A DNA stretch of 40,155 nt from assembly GCA_030729695.1 (NCBI GenBank), contig JANQWV010000011.1, positions 1 to 40,155 on the forward strand, written 5' to 3'. Numbering within the stretch: the first letter of the stretch is position 1; every line of letters begins with the position of its first letter. Made by a program: the position numbers and the translations under genes. The notes under the pieces are model-generated. The model had not been told where the DNA came from. It saw only the letters and a program-made list of their open reading frames with translations, and did no database searches. This document shows positions 23,427 through 32,276 of the stretch, in pieces. The DNA is from Flavobacteriales bacterium (GTDB taxonomy: Bacteria; Bacteroidota; Bacteroidia; Flavobacteriales_D; Sanyastnellaceae).

Positions 23427-24326
23427 ATGAATCACAGCAGTCAACTCGCAACCCAAGCACAGAGCACCATTCGATACAGTATCGTGGTGAACTTGATTTT
23501 GTCTATTGTGAAATTCGCAGCAGGTATTCTTGGAAACAGTTTTGCTTTAATAGCAGATGCTGCAGAGAGTTGGGTCGATTTTGCGTCTTCCTTTTTAGTG
23601 TGGCTCGGATTAAGAACAGCAGCGCTTCCACCAGATAAAAACCATCCATACGGACATGGAAAAGCAGAACCGCTTTCTGCTATGTTTGTCTCAGTGCTTA
23701 TGTTCAGCGTGGCTTGTTTCATTGTGTACGAAGCCATTCAACACATCATGACTCCGCATGATTCACCGCATTCATGGACCATCATTGTTGTTATTTGCGT
23801 GCTTATTACCAAAGAGATTTTATATCGCTTCATTAAATTGAACGCGAAGAAATTCAAGAGCAATGCCCTTGCCGCTGAAGCCACGCACCAGCGCACCGAC
23901 TCTATTACTTCACTTGCGGCATTGGTGGGAATTGTAATCTCATTGGTTGCTGGAGATGGCTATGCCGCTGCAGACGATTGGGCTTCCCTTCTTGCAGCTT
24001 ACTTTATTTTACAACAAGCGTTTAAGGTTGGAAAGACTGCTATTTCAGAGTTAATGGATGAGGCACAGCCGGAAGAAATTGTGAATGAAATTCGAAACAC
24101 CGCTTTGCAAGTCGACGGTGTGATTCGAATCAATGCGTGTTTCGTTAGGAAGATGGGATTCGAATGGTTCGTAGACATTCACATTGGTTTAAATGGAAAC
24201 CAAAGTGTTTATGAAGGACACGCCATTGCTCACGTGGTGGTTGACAAGATCAAAGAAAAGTTCCCGCAAGTGTACGATGTACTAACTCACATTGAACCTC
24301 ACGAAGACAACGACCCAATCAGCTGA
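23427..24326 (+). CDS. Cation diffusion facilitator (zinc/iron-type efflux transporter)
   Basis: Inner-membrane proton-antiport exporter for divalent metals such as Zn or Fe, 299 residues. Six transmembrane helices in the first about 210 residues; metal-site motif ADAAESWVD in TM2 (Glu where E. coli FieF has the first Asp of DSLVD) and HQRTD in TM5 (HxxxD). NHPYGHGKAEPL is the conserved loop after TM2. The C-terminal cytoplasmic domain (about 215-295) carries VDIHIGLNG and HIEPHED, a metal-sensing ferredoxin-like fold. The metal is not fixed by sequence. Its end overlaps hisS by 28 nt (convergent). Confidence 0.92.
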   Translation: MNHSSQLATQAQSTIRYSIVVNLILSIVKFAAGILGNSFALIADAAESWVDFASSFLVWLGLRTAALPPDKNHPYGHGKAEPLSAMFVSVLMFSVACFIVYEAIQHIMTPHDSPHSWTIIVVICVLITKEILYRFIKLNAKKFKSNALAAEATHQRTDSITSLAALVGIVISLVAGDGYAAADDWASLLAAYFILQQAFKVGKTAISELMDEAQPEEIVNEIRNTALQVDGVIRINACFVRKMGFEWFVDIHIGLNGNQSVYEGHAIAHVVVDKIKEKFPQVYDVLTHIEPHEDNDPIS

Positions 24327-25660
24327 TCTGTTGTTAAAGCCTGTTGATCTCCTGTAGTCATGTTGCGCATTTGCCACAAGCCCGATTTCACTTCATCTTC
24401 ACCTACAACAACTACAAAAGGAATTTTGTTATCATCGGCATATTTGAATTGCTTCTTCAACTTCGCTTCTTCCGGATACATCTCACATGACACTCCTGCG
24501 TTGCGAATTTGCTTCAGCAAATGAAACGCAGCCGATGTGGTTTCACCACCAAATTGAACCAAAAGCACTTTTGTTCCTGAGGTTGCAGATTCTGGGAATA
24601 GGTTCAACTCTGAAAGGACTTCAAAAATGCGATCGGCACCAAAAGAGATTCCAACTCCTGAAACGCCCTTCCAACCGAATATTCCAGTTAAATCATCGTA
24701 TCGTCCGCCACCGCATATACTTCCCATCTGAATGCCTTTCGCCTTCACTTCGAAGATGGCGCCAGTGTAATAATTCAATCCACGAGCAAGAGATACATCG
24801 AAGATTAATTCACCTTTGTTCATGCCCGACTTCTGAACTTCATTCCACACGAAGGTCAACTCTTCAATTCCTTTTAATCCAGTTTCAGAATTTCCCAAAA
24901 CCGATTTCAAGAAATTCATTTTTTCATTGAAGTCAGAAAGTGCGTTCAACGACTTGAAGGTTTGAAAGGTCTCGTCGGGAATTCCCATTTCATTCAATTC
25001 CTTTTGAACCGCCTCTTCTCCAATCTTATCCCATTTGTCTAAAACAACAGTCAAGCCCATAAACTTATCTGCTACCCCTGTCGCTTCAGCTATTCCAGCT
25101 AAAATCTTACGGTTGTTAATGACAATTGAAAATCCAGGAAGGTTCAAGTTGGAAAGAACTTCGTCGAACAACTGAACCAATTCCACTTCCACCCAAAGAC
25201 TATCTGTGCCTACCACGTCGGCATCGCACTGATAGAACTCACGGAATCTTCCGCGTTGCGGACGGTCGGCGCGCCATACGGGCTGAATCTGATATCTGCG
25301 AAAAGGAAGAACAACAGCGTTTCTGTTCATGGCCACGAAGCGCGCGAAAGGAACAGTTAAGTCATAGCGCAAAGCGCGATCACAAATTTCAAAAGACAAT
25401 TTGCGCGAATCTGAAAGTTTTTCAGAAGCCACGTCTTTCAAAAAATCACCGTTGTTCAGAATCTTGAAAATAAGCTGATCACCTTCTTCTCCGTACTTAC
25501 CTGTAAGGGTAGAAAGGTTTTCCATGGAAGGAGTTTCCAACGGTTGGAAACCGTACTTCTCAAATGCAGCGCGTATTACGCCAAACAAATAATTTCGTTT
25601 GCGCATAACATCAGGCGCAAAATCACGTGTTCCTTTCGGTATTCCAATGGGTGTGCTCAT
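24299..25660 (-). CDS. hisS: Histidyl-tRNA synthetase
   Basis: Class II aminoacyl-tRNA synthetase, charging tRNA-His in the cytoplasm. The protein has 453 residues. Start MSTPIGIPKGTRDFAPD; motif 1 region around GFQPLETPSMENL; motif 2 RYQIQPVWRADRPQRGRFRE; histidine-specific SLARGLNYYTGAIFEV; CGGGRYDDL; motif 3 GVGISFGADRIFEVL; C-terminal anticodon-binding domain from about 360 (KVLLVQFGG). LRYDLTVPFARFVA is the HisRS signature. No defects. Its 3' end overlaps the CDF transporter gene by 28 nt. Confidence 0.97.
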   Translation of the reverse strand: MSTPIGIPKGTRDFAPDVMRKRNYLFGVIRAAFEKYGFQPLETPSMENLSTLTGKYGEEGDQLIFKILNNGDFLKDVASEKLSDSRKLSFEICDRALRYDLTVPFARFVAMNRNAVVLPFRRYQIQPVWRADRPQRGRFREFYQCDADVVGTDSLWVEVELVQLFDEVLSNLNLPGFSIVINNRKILAGIAEATGVADKFMGLTVVLDKWDKIGEEAVQKELNEMGIPDETFQTFKSLNALSDFNEKMNFLKSVLGNSETGLKGIEELTFVWNEVQKSGMNKGELIFDVSLARGLNYYTGAIFEVKAKGIQMGSICGGGRYDDLTGIFGWKGVSGVGISFGADRIFEVLSELNLFPESATSGTKVLLVQFGGETTSAAFHLLKQIRNAGVSCEMYPEEAKLKKQFKYADDNKIPFVVVVGEDEVKSGLWQMRNMTTGDQQALTTDQLIGSLSS

Positions 25661-25726
25661 AATTCAGAATGCAAAGTAAAGACTTGAAAGCCGTTGGGCA
25701 ATAATTTTCTTTAATAAGAGTTCGGA

Positions 25727-25753
25727 TTGTCGAAATACAACTGACTATCTTTG
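25727..25753 (+). promoter_or_regulatory. Promoter of the TonB-dependent receptor operon
   Basis: TTG (25727-25729), 16-nt spacer, TATCTTTG (25746-25753), then 5 nt to the ATG at 25759. Close to the Bacteroidota promoter pattern with a slightly short spacer. Confidence 0.55.
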
Positions 25754-25758
25754 TTGCA

Positions 25759-26382
25759 ATGAAAGGAAAACTACTTCTGGTCATAATTACCGTGCTTTTT
25801 CTCGGTTTGGGTTCTGCGAATGCGCAGCTTCCTCCCAAGGTAGTGCAAGTCTCGGGTGTTGTCCTAATTAGCGATTCGCTCTTTCCTGCCGGATTTGTTG
25901 CCATCTATCGTGCGAAAGACCGACGCGGAACGTATTCAGGTCGCGATGGATATTTCACCTTGCCTGTTATGGTTGGTGATACGCTTTTCTTTTCGTGTAC
26001 CGGTTTGAAAGATTCTTATTTCGTTATTCCTGCCGAAACCAAAGAGAATCAACTTTCCATGGTTCAAGTTATGAATATGGAAAGCTATATGCTTCCAACA
26101 GCATACATTCTTCCCTACCCTTCCAAAACAAGATTACGTGCTGAAATTCTTTCACTGGATTTACCAGGAGACGAATACGTTTCGTTTCACCGTGAAGGAA
26201 AAGATATTGTGAATTACGACGGAATGCTTGATTTCAGCGCTCAATCATACCGTTCTGCTTCTTCGCAACTTCAAAGTAGATACACCAACGGATTTTATTC
26301 TGGTGGAAATTTATTGAGCAAAGACGCCTGGGGCAAGTTCATGCGTTCGTTGAAAAGTGGTGATCTAGACTCTCAACAGTAA
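25759..26382 (+). CDS. Secreted protein with a carboxypeptidase-regulatory-like fold
   Basis: Exported protein of 207 residues; signal peptide about 1-22 (ending GSANAQ). Residues about 27-95 (VVQVSGVVLISDSLFPAGFV followed by DGYFTLPV and GDTLFFSCTGLKDS) resemble the CarboxypepD_reg beta-sandwich that prefixes many TonB-dependent transport components. The C-terminal half has no recognised domain. It precedes the receptor gene by 5 nt, so the two are probably cotranscribed and may function in the same outer-membrane system. Confidence 0.82.
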   Translation: MKGKLLLVIITVLFLGLGSANAQLPPKVVQVSGVVLISDSLFPAGFVAIYRAKDRRGTYSGRDGYFTLPVMVGDTLFFSCTGLKDSYFVIPAETKENQLSMVQVMNMESYMLPTAYILPYPSKTRLRAEILSLDLPGDEYVSFHREGKDIVNYDGMLDFSAQSYRSASSQLQSRYTNGFYSGGNLLSKDAWGKFMRSLKSGDLDSQQ

Positions 26383-26387
26383 GGGGC

Positions 26388-28952
26388 ATGCGGAAAGGTA
26401 TTTTCATTATTCTACTTTCAATACTATCGACTTTTGCCTTTTCGCAATCTGCAACTTTAAAAGGTGTAATAAAGAACAGCTCAGGTGAGTCGGTCCCGGG
26501 AGTTATTATCACTTGCAAGGAATTCCCAACCATAGGAACATCTTCCGACAACCGAGGATACTTCTCTTTACAACTGAAATCTGAAACCACTCTGACTATA
26601 CTATTCAAAGGCCTTGGAGACGAACCTGTTCAAAATGTGTTCTACTTGAACAATGGAGATGTGAAAGAAGTTGAAGTGTTGCTAGATAACTCGCTCACTA
26701 CGACCACTTTCGAGATTTTCGACAAAGGAAAGCGTGAAGGCGGCTTCCGTGAAATTGAACTAAAACTTCCTACTCGACTTCCTGTCATGAACCAAGGTAT
26801 TGAAGGATACCTCATTCAAGCGGCGGTAAACATGCCTTCGGAATTGAGCTCGAGCTATAGCGTTCGCGGAGGAAGTTTCGACGAGAACTTAGTCTATGTG
26901 AACGACATTCAGGTCTATCGTCCTTTCTTGGTTCGAAGCGGGCAACAAGAAGGAATGAGCTTCCCGAATCCGGATATGGTAAGTTCCATTAACTTCTCCG
27001 CTGGTGGATTCCAAGCGAAATACGGAGACAAGATGTCTTCTGTTCTCGACATTCAATATGCAAGACCCGACAGTTTAAGTGGAAATTTTCAAGCCGGATT
27101 TTTAGGAACGCAATTGCAATTGGGAGGCTGCAACAAAAAGGGAACTTTCACACACAACTCTGGATTTCGTTACAAGAACTACGCTTATGCATTGAATTCC
27201 CTCGACGTGGCTGGAGATTACAAACCGCGCTTCAACGATTTTCAAACATATCTAACCTATAGACCGAAAACCAAATACGGTCCGTGGGAATTCAGTTTCT
27301 TGGGAAACTATTCGAGTAACCGATACAATTTCATTCCACAAACAAGACAAACCGATGTGGGAAGCATCAACGAGGCTTTGCGTTTGACTGTTTATTTTGA
27401 AGGACAAGAAATTTCGAAATACGATACCTACTTCGGTGCATTTTCAACCCGATACAATCCGAACGAGCATTCGCAATTGCGCCTAACCTTCAGCGCGTTC
27501 AATACTGTTGAAAGTGAGAAGTTCGATATTCTTGGTGCCTATAGACTCGATGAATTGGATCGCGACTTAGGATCCGATAAATTCGGAAGTGTTTTAACCA
27601 ACAGAGGGGTGGGTGCATTTTTAGAACATGCGCGAAACGAATTGAACGCGCAAGTTTATCAAGTTGCACACAAAGGATTCGTAGACTATGTGAAGCAGCA
27701 TCACTTGCTAGAATGGGGCTTCGATGCGAACATTGAGCACATCAATGATGTATTGAGCGAATGGACGTTGGTAGATTCTGCGGGATACGCAACTCAACAT
27801 CCAAGAGATTCCATTGGCTATACCAATCCGAATGCACAGGGCAATCAAATCATTCCAATTCAAGATCGCGTGAAAGCGAACAATCAAATCACCAGCAATC
27901 GTGTGAATGCGTTTGTGCAGGACACTTGGAGACATTCCATGCAGAATGGCGCTACGCTTACGGCTACCGCAGGGGTTCGTGCTAACCATTGGACCTTTAC
28001 CGATCAGACTGTTGTTAGTCCGCGTATTAACGTGGCGTACAACCCGACATGGATAAAACAACGATTGAATGAACGAGGCAATTTAGACTCTCTGAGGAAG
28101 GACATCATTATTCGCGCAGCAGCTGGATATTACTATCAACCACCCTTCTATCGTGAAATGCGCGGATTCGACGGACAGGTGAATCCGAACATACGTGCGC
28201 AAAAGAGCATTCACTATGTCTTGGGTGCAGACTATGTTTTCAATTCATGGGGACGTCCATTCAAGTTGGTGACAGAATTGTACTACAAGAAAATGGACAA
28301 CATCATTCCATACGAATTGGAAAATGTTCGTCAGCGTTATTTCGCGGTGAATAACGCAAAAGGATACGCTTATGGAACCGACGTTATGGTGAATGGTGAA
28401 TTCATTCCGGGCGTGCAGTCATGGTTCCGCATGTCTTACCTGAAAACCATGGAAGACATTAACAACGACTCGTACAACATTTACTTGAATAGCGACGGCG
28501 ATACCATTTACAACGGATATACCTTGAATGATGTTCCTGTAGATTCCATTACGCAGTATCCTGGATACGTTCCTCGTCCAACCGATCAACGCGTGAGTGT
28601 CTCACTCCTCTTCCTTGACGAAATGCCGAATCACGAAGAGTATAAGGTTATGTTGAATTTTTATTTCGCTACAGGACTTCCCTACGGGACACCGGATCAA
28701 CAGCGTTACAACGATGTCTTTAGAACGCGTGCCTACTTGCGTGCAGATTTAGGATTATCTCGAGATATGTTCGTGAAGCGCAAGAATAAGTTCTTCGACT
28801 CAGGAAACATAGCCTTAGAAATCTTCAACCTCATGGGTGTAAACAACATCATTAATCACCAATGGATTGAAGATGTAAACGGCAGACAGTACGGTATTCC
28901 AACATACTTAACCGGACGAAGAATTAATCTTCGCATGACGCTTTCTTTCTAA
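26388..28952 (+). CDS. TonB-dependent outer-membrane receptor
   Basis: Outer-membrane energised transporter, 854 residues. Signal peptide 1-20 (MRKGIFIILLSILSTFAFSQ); carboxypeptidase-regulatory-like domain about 22-100 (LKGVIKNSSGESVPGVII, DNRGYFSLQL); plug domain about 120-225 (SSSYSVRGGSFDENLVYVND, FSAGGFQAKYGDKMSSVLDI); the remainder is beta-barrel ending with a terminal Phe (INLRMTLSF). It is not a SusC-type protein by length (usually about 1000) and has no SusD partner. The substrate cannot be assigned. The 3' end lies 1 nt from the convergent XRE gene. Confidence 0.93.
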   Translation: MRKGIFIILLSILSTFAFSQSATLKGVIKNSSGESVPGVIITCKEFPTIGTSSDNRGYFSLQLKSETTLTILFKGLGDEPVQNVFYLNNGDVKEVEVLLDNSLTTTTFEIFDKGKREGGFREIELKLPTRLPVMNQGIEGYLIQAAVNMPSELSSSYSVRGGSFDENLVYVNDIQVYRPFLVRSGQQEGMSFPNPDMVSSINFSAGGFQAKYGDKMSSVLDIQYARPDSLSGNFQAGFLGTQLQLGGCNKKGTFTHNSGFRYKNYAYALNSLDVAGDYKPRFNDFQTYLTYRPKTKYGPWEFSFLGNYSSNRYNFIPQTRQTDVGSINEALRLTVYFEGQEISKYDTYFGAFSTRYNPNEHSQLRLTFSAFNTVESEKFDILGAYRLDELDRDLGSDKFGSVLTNRGVGAFLEHARNELNAQVYQVAHKGFVDYVKQHHLLEWGFDANIEHINDVLSEWTLVDSAGYATQHPRDSIGYTNPNAQGNQIIPIQDRVKANNQITSNRVNAFVQDTWRHSMQNGATLTATAGVRANHWTFTDQTVVSPRINVAYNPTWIKQRLNERGNLDSLRKDIIIRAAAGYYYQPPFYREMRGFDGQVNPNIRAQKSIHYVLGADYVFNSWGRPFKLVTELYYKKMDNIIPYELENVRQRYFAVNNAKGYAYGTDVMVNGEFIPGVQSWFRMSYLKTMEDINNDSYNIYLNSDGDTIYNGYTLNDVPVDSITQYPGYVPRPTDQRVSVSLLFLDEMPNHEEYKVMLNFYFATGLPYGTPDQQRYNDVFRTRAYLRADLGLSRDMFVKRKNKFFDSGNIALEIFNLMGVNNIINHQWIEDVNGRQYGIPTYLTGRRINLRMTLSF

Positions 28953-28953
28953 T

Positions 28954-29502
28954 CTACTTCAAAGTAATATTCAAACTTTTACCGAAAGTTGCTTGCACGA
29001 TTCGAGAGAGTGTTCCCAATTCAATGTCTTGCCTTCCCGCTTCAATCTTCGTAATATAACTTCTTGAAGTCCCCGAGCGTCTTGCTACTTCAGCCTGAGT
29101 AAGTTCAGCAGATGTTCTCCACAATCGAAGCATTTCGCCAATATTAATGTTTCGAGTATCGTCTGGATAACTCAAATCATATAAAGTATCTGGCCCCGCT
29201 TGATAAGGGTAAACTACCCTTTTTCCTTTCAAATTAGTAGACTCGATTTTAATATTATACCATGTCAAAGTTCTATCCTCTAAAATGACTTTTTTAAATT
29301 CCTTTGGATCCCTCAGAGGATACTCAAAATCGCGGGGCTTACTCTTCCAAATATTTGTAAAAATGTCTTGATAATCCAACCATCTATTTTCCCCCGTAGA
29401 AAACAATACGGAAATCTTCAAATCATCTGCTATGATTTCATTGATTCGCAAAATGTATGGAATATGGCGAGGATTGTAATTTTCTGCGTATTTGATATTC
29501 AT
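28954..29502 (-). CDS. DUF2442-XRE fusion regulator, candidate antitoxin
   Basis: 182 residues with two parts. Residues about 1-80 fit DUF2442 (ISVLFSTGENRWLDYQDIF), and residues about 118-178 are a Cro/C1 helix-turn-helix (SAELTQAEVARRSGTSRSYI, TKIEAGRQDIELGTLSRIVQ). DUF2442 proteins commonly pair with DUF4160, and the pair has been proposed as a toxin-antitoxin module; here the HTH is fused to the DUF2442 protein, which would supply autoregulation. It overlaps the DUF4160 gene by ATGA (29499-29502). Function is inferred from context. Confidence 0.82.
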   Translation of the reverse strand: MNIKYAENYNPRHIPYILRINEIIADDLKISVLFSTGENRWLDYQDIFTNIWKSKPRDFEYPLRDPKEFKKVILEDRTLTWYNIKIESTNLKGKRVVYPYQAGPDTLYDLSYPDDTRNINIGEMLRLWRTSAELTQAEVARRSGTSRSYITKIEAGRQDIELGTLSRIVQATFGKSLNITLK

Positions 29503-29747
29503 AATTTCAAGTGTGAATTTTTTTCATAAAATTTTTCCAAAAGCATTTGTCTATTTTCTTCAATGGACAATCTTTTCATTACTCTCTTTTCAACTTTAGG
29601 TGGCAGCCAACCATCAATGATTTCAAGTGTTACTAAATTTACCGTCAACATATACTCAGCATACTCGCAGTGACAATGCGGAGGCAAATGTTCATTCGAA
29701 TAAACTGATATTTTAATTCCATAAAAGAAAGAAATTATTGGTGTCAT
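29499..29747 (-). CDS. DUF4160 family protein, candidate toxin
   Basis: 82 residues. Starts MTPIISFFYGIKISVYSNEH and contains PPHCHCEYAEYML, the position of the DUF4160 PPHFHVEY motif (here Cys replaces Phe/Val), and the family end region EIIDGWLPPKVEKRVMK. The ATG at 29747 fits the family start; the frame extends to 29780 but that lacks support. A TACTTTTG box (29750-29757) ends 2 nt before the ATG. Role as a toxin is a proposal from neighbourhood patterns, not shown. Confidence 0.8.
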   Translation of the reverse strand: MTPIISFFYGIKISVYSNEHLPPHCHCEYAEYMLTVNLVTLEIIDGWLPPKVEKRVMKRLSIEENRQMLLEKFYEKNSHLKL

Positions 29748-29749
29748 AA

Positions 29750-29757
29750 CAAAAGTA
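29750..29757 (-). promoter_or_regulatory. -7 box (TACTTTTG) for the DUF4160/DUF2442-XRE pair
   Basis: Exact TAnnTTTG on the minus strand ending 2 nt before the ATG, the closest such spacing in the window. No inverted repeat like that at 11184-11204 is apparent. Confidence 0.5.
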
Positions 29758-29876
29758 ATAAAGTATCTAATTGAATACATGATTTTTCAACTGAAAAGTG
29801 AAACTAGATTGTAAGTTGATATGCCAATACAAAAGCCTATTCCTTCAAAACGCATAAATCATTACCTTTATCGAGT

Positions 29877-32252
29877 ATGAAAAAACTTCTAATCCGAAGC
29901 GTCATTGCGCTTATTACACTTATGCTCTTATGCCTTGGAGCAGCATATTTTTGGTTGAAGACAAGCCTTCCCGTTTATTCAGGCGAAAAGAAATTGGCTG
30001 GTCTGCACGAGCCAGTTGATGCGTATTTCGATGAATACGGAATTCCTCATATCGATGCGAAGAATTCTGAGGATGCTTATCGTGCACTCGGCTATCTGCA
30101 TGCGCAAGAGCGTTTGTTTCAATTAGAATTGCTTCGCAGAGCCGGAAGCGGAACGCTTTCCGAAATCATTGGCGAAGACATGGTTAAGGTTGATCGCATT
30201 TTCCGAACGCTTGGCATTTCGGAATACGCAAAATCTTCTGCAGCAAATTTTCAAAAGAATCACGTCAACGATGAAATGTCGAAGGAAGTGAACGCCTACA
30301 TCGACGGTGTGAATCAATTCATTCAAAACGGACCAACCCCTCCTGAATTCGCCCTGATGGGAATTCCAAAAAGAAACCTTACCGTTGAAGACATGTTCTG
30401 CATTAGCGCTGCCATGAGCTTCTCGTTTCAAATGGCGAATAAGACAGAACCCGTAATGACACACATTGCGCTCATCCACGGAGAAGAATACCTCTACGAT
30501 CTCGGACTTCATCACGACTCTACCGAATCTGAAATTCGTCACTTTGATAGTCGCGGACTCGATTCAAGTTTAATGGAATTGAATACTTTATTTCTTGAAG
30601 CAGAAGCCGCACTTCCCGTTGCGCCTTTCGATGGCTCAAATTCATGGGCTGTGTCAGGAAGCAAATCCGCTACTGGAAAGCCGATCTTCTGCAACGACAC
30701 GCACATTGGGTATGCCCTTCCGCAAACGTGGTTTGAAGCGCATGTAAAATGTCCCGAGTTCGAAATAACCGGACACTTCCTTGCAGGAATTCCATACGCA
30801 CTTGTTGGAAGAACTCCCAATCACGCGTGGGGCGTTACCATGCTTGAACACGACGAAATGGACTTCTATGCTGAAAAAAGAAATCCGAATAATCCGTACG
30901 AAGTGTGGTACAAAGGGCAATATGTTCCGCTTACGTTTAGACCAGAAGAAATTAAAATAAAAGGAAAAGAACCACTCGTGCTTCAGGTGCCTGTTACGCC
31001 GCATGGTCCAGTGGTGAACGATGCTTTTGTTGGAATGAACAGCTCCACTCCTATCTCTATTTCTTGGGTGTACACCAAAGTGGAAAACAAAACCTTCGAA
31101 GCGTTTCGCGAAATGAATCTTGCGAAAGACATGAACGAATTCGAAGTGGCACTTCCGCAAATTCATGCTCCCGGACTTAGCATTAACTACGCAGACACCG
31201 AAGGCAACATTGCCTGGTGGGCATGCGCGCATCTACCCATGCGAAACCCAAGTGTAAACTCATGGATTATTCATAACGCGCGAGATACCACCAACGAATG
31301 GATGGGTTATTACAACTTCGATGAAAATCCAAGATGCGTTAATCCTTCTTGGGGATATATCTACAGCGCAAACGATTGGCCCGGACCACTTTCAGACGGA
31401 ACCTACTATCCGGGATATTACAAACCGCAATACCGAGCCGACCGCATTCGTGCATTACTAGAAGCAAGCAATGAATGGACTGCTGAAAAAATGAAGTCAG
31501 TTCTGAACGATATTACTTCAACCGTTGATGCAAGTATGTTGAAAGAACTCGAGCCCATTGCAAAGAAGAGCAAGTACTACGAAGACGTTGCCCCTGCTTT
31601 TAATTGGGATGGTGCCTATGAGCCAGAAGCCATGGGGCCTGTGCTCTTCAACAGATTCCTGTATTACTATTTGAAGTTCGCTTGCGAAGATGAAATGGGA
31701 AAAGACATCTTCAAACTATTCTTGGAAACACACCAAGTGCAACGCACGCAATTGGATTTATTCCACAATGAAAAGGCCGTTTGGTGGGACAATGTGCACA
31801 CAAAGCACATTGAAACGCGAGAAGAAATTTTGATGAAAGCCTTCGAAACAGCAGCACAAAAACTCTTGAAGGAAGAAGGTGTGGTTGAAAAATGGGCTTG
31901 GAAAAAAGTGTGCAAACTTGAACTGAAACATCCGCTAGGGGTTGTTAGTCTCTTCAAGCCCTTCGTTAATGGGGGAGAATTACCTGTTTATGGCGGTAAT
32001 GAAACCATTCATCAATCAGGTTTCAAACTCGATAGCACAGGAACTTATCATGTACACTTCGGTTCGCAAATGCGCATTATTCATGACTTCGCGAATAACG
32101 ACAGCTGGAATATTAATCCAGCCGGACAAAGCGGACATCCGTTAAGCAAGCACTACCTCGATCAAGCAGAGCTTTATCGAACCAGGCAATTCAGACACGA
32201 GTGGAACGATTGGGAGAAAATTAAGACTTTCCCGAAGTTGCGCTTATCTTAG
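29877..32252 (+). CDS. Penicillin acylase family (Ntn-hydrolase) protein
   Basis: Secreted or anchored amidohydrolase of the penicillin G acylase family, 791 residues. N-terminal hydrophobic segment about 6-25. The proform is expected to be cleaved before the nucleophile Ser254 or Ser256 within DGSNSWAVSG; the context SN.W is the family hallmark of the beta-chain start. Other markers are YLHAQERLFQLELLRRAGSG (alpha chain), GIPYALVGRTPNHAWGVTML and a late MRIIHDF. The natural substrate is unknown: relatives act on acyl-homoserine lactones, beta-lactams or N-acyl amino acids. Confidence 0.9.
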   Translation: MKKLLIRSVIALITLMLLCLGAAYFWLKTSLPVYSGEKKLAGLHEPVDAYFDEYGIPHIDAKNSEDAYRALGYLHAQERLFQLELLRRAGSGTLSEIIGEDMVKVDRIFRTLGISEYAKSSAANFQKNHVNDEMSKEVNAYIDGVNQFIQNGPTPPEFALMGIPKRNLTVEDMFCISAAMSFSFQMANKTEPVMTHIALIHGEEYLYDLGLHHDSTESEIRHFDSRGLDSSLMELNTLFLEAEAALPVAPFDGSNSWAVSGSKSATGKPIFCNDTHIGYALPQTWFEAHVKCPEFEITGHFLAGIPYALVGRTPNHAWGVTMLEHDEMDFYAEKRNPNNPYEVWYKGQYVPLTFRPEEIKIKGKEPLVLQVPVTPHGPVVNDAFVGMNSSTPISISWVYTKVENKTFEAFREMNLAKDMNEFEVALPQIHAPGLSINYADTEGNIAWWACAHLPMRNPSVNSWIIHNARDTTNEWMGYYNFDENPRCVNPSWGYIYSANDWPGPLSDGTYYPGYYKPQYRADRIRALLEASNEWTAEKMKSVLNDITSTVDASMLKELEPIAKKSKYYEDVAPAFNWDGAYEPEAMGPVLFNRFLYYYLKFACEDEMGKDIFKLFLETHQVQRTQLDLFHNEKAVWWDNVHTKHIETREEILMKAFETAAQKLLKEEGVVEKWAWKKVCKLELKHPLGVVSLFKPFVNGGELPVYGGNETIHQSGFKLDSTGTYHVHFGSQMRIIHDFANNDSWNINPAGQSGHPLSKHYLDQAELYRTRQFRHEWNDWEKIKTFPKLRLS

Positions 32253-32276
32253 ACGCCTCAATAAATAGCATGTAAA

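Noticed and set aside
24299-24326. Overlap of hisS and the CDF gene as an assembly fault
   Set aside because: Both proteins end naturally at family-typical positions; a 28-nt convergent overlap is plausible.
25759-28952. SusC/SusD polysaccharide-utilisation pair
   Set aside because: The receptor is shorter than SusC, and the preceding 207-residue protein has no SusD features or lipobox.
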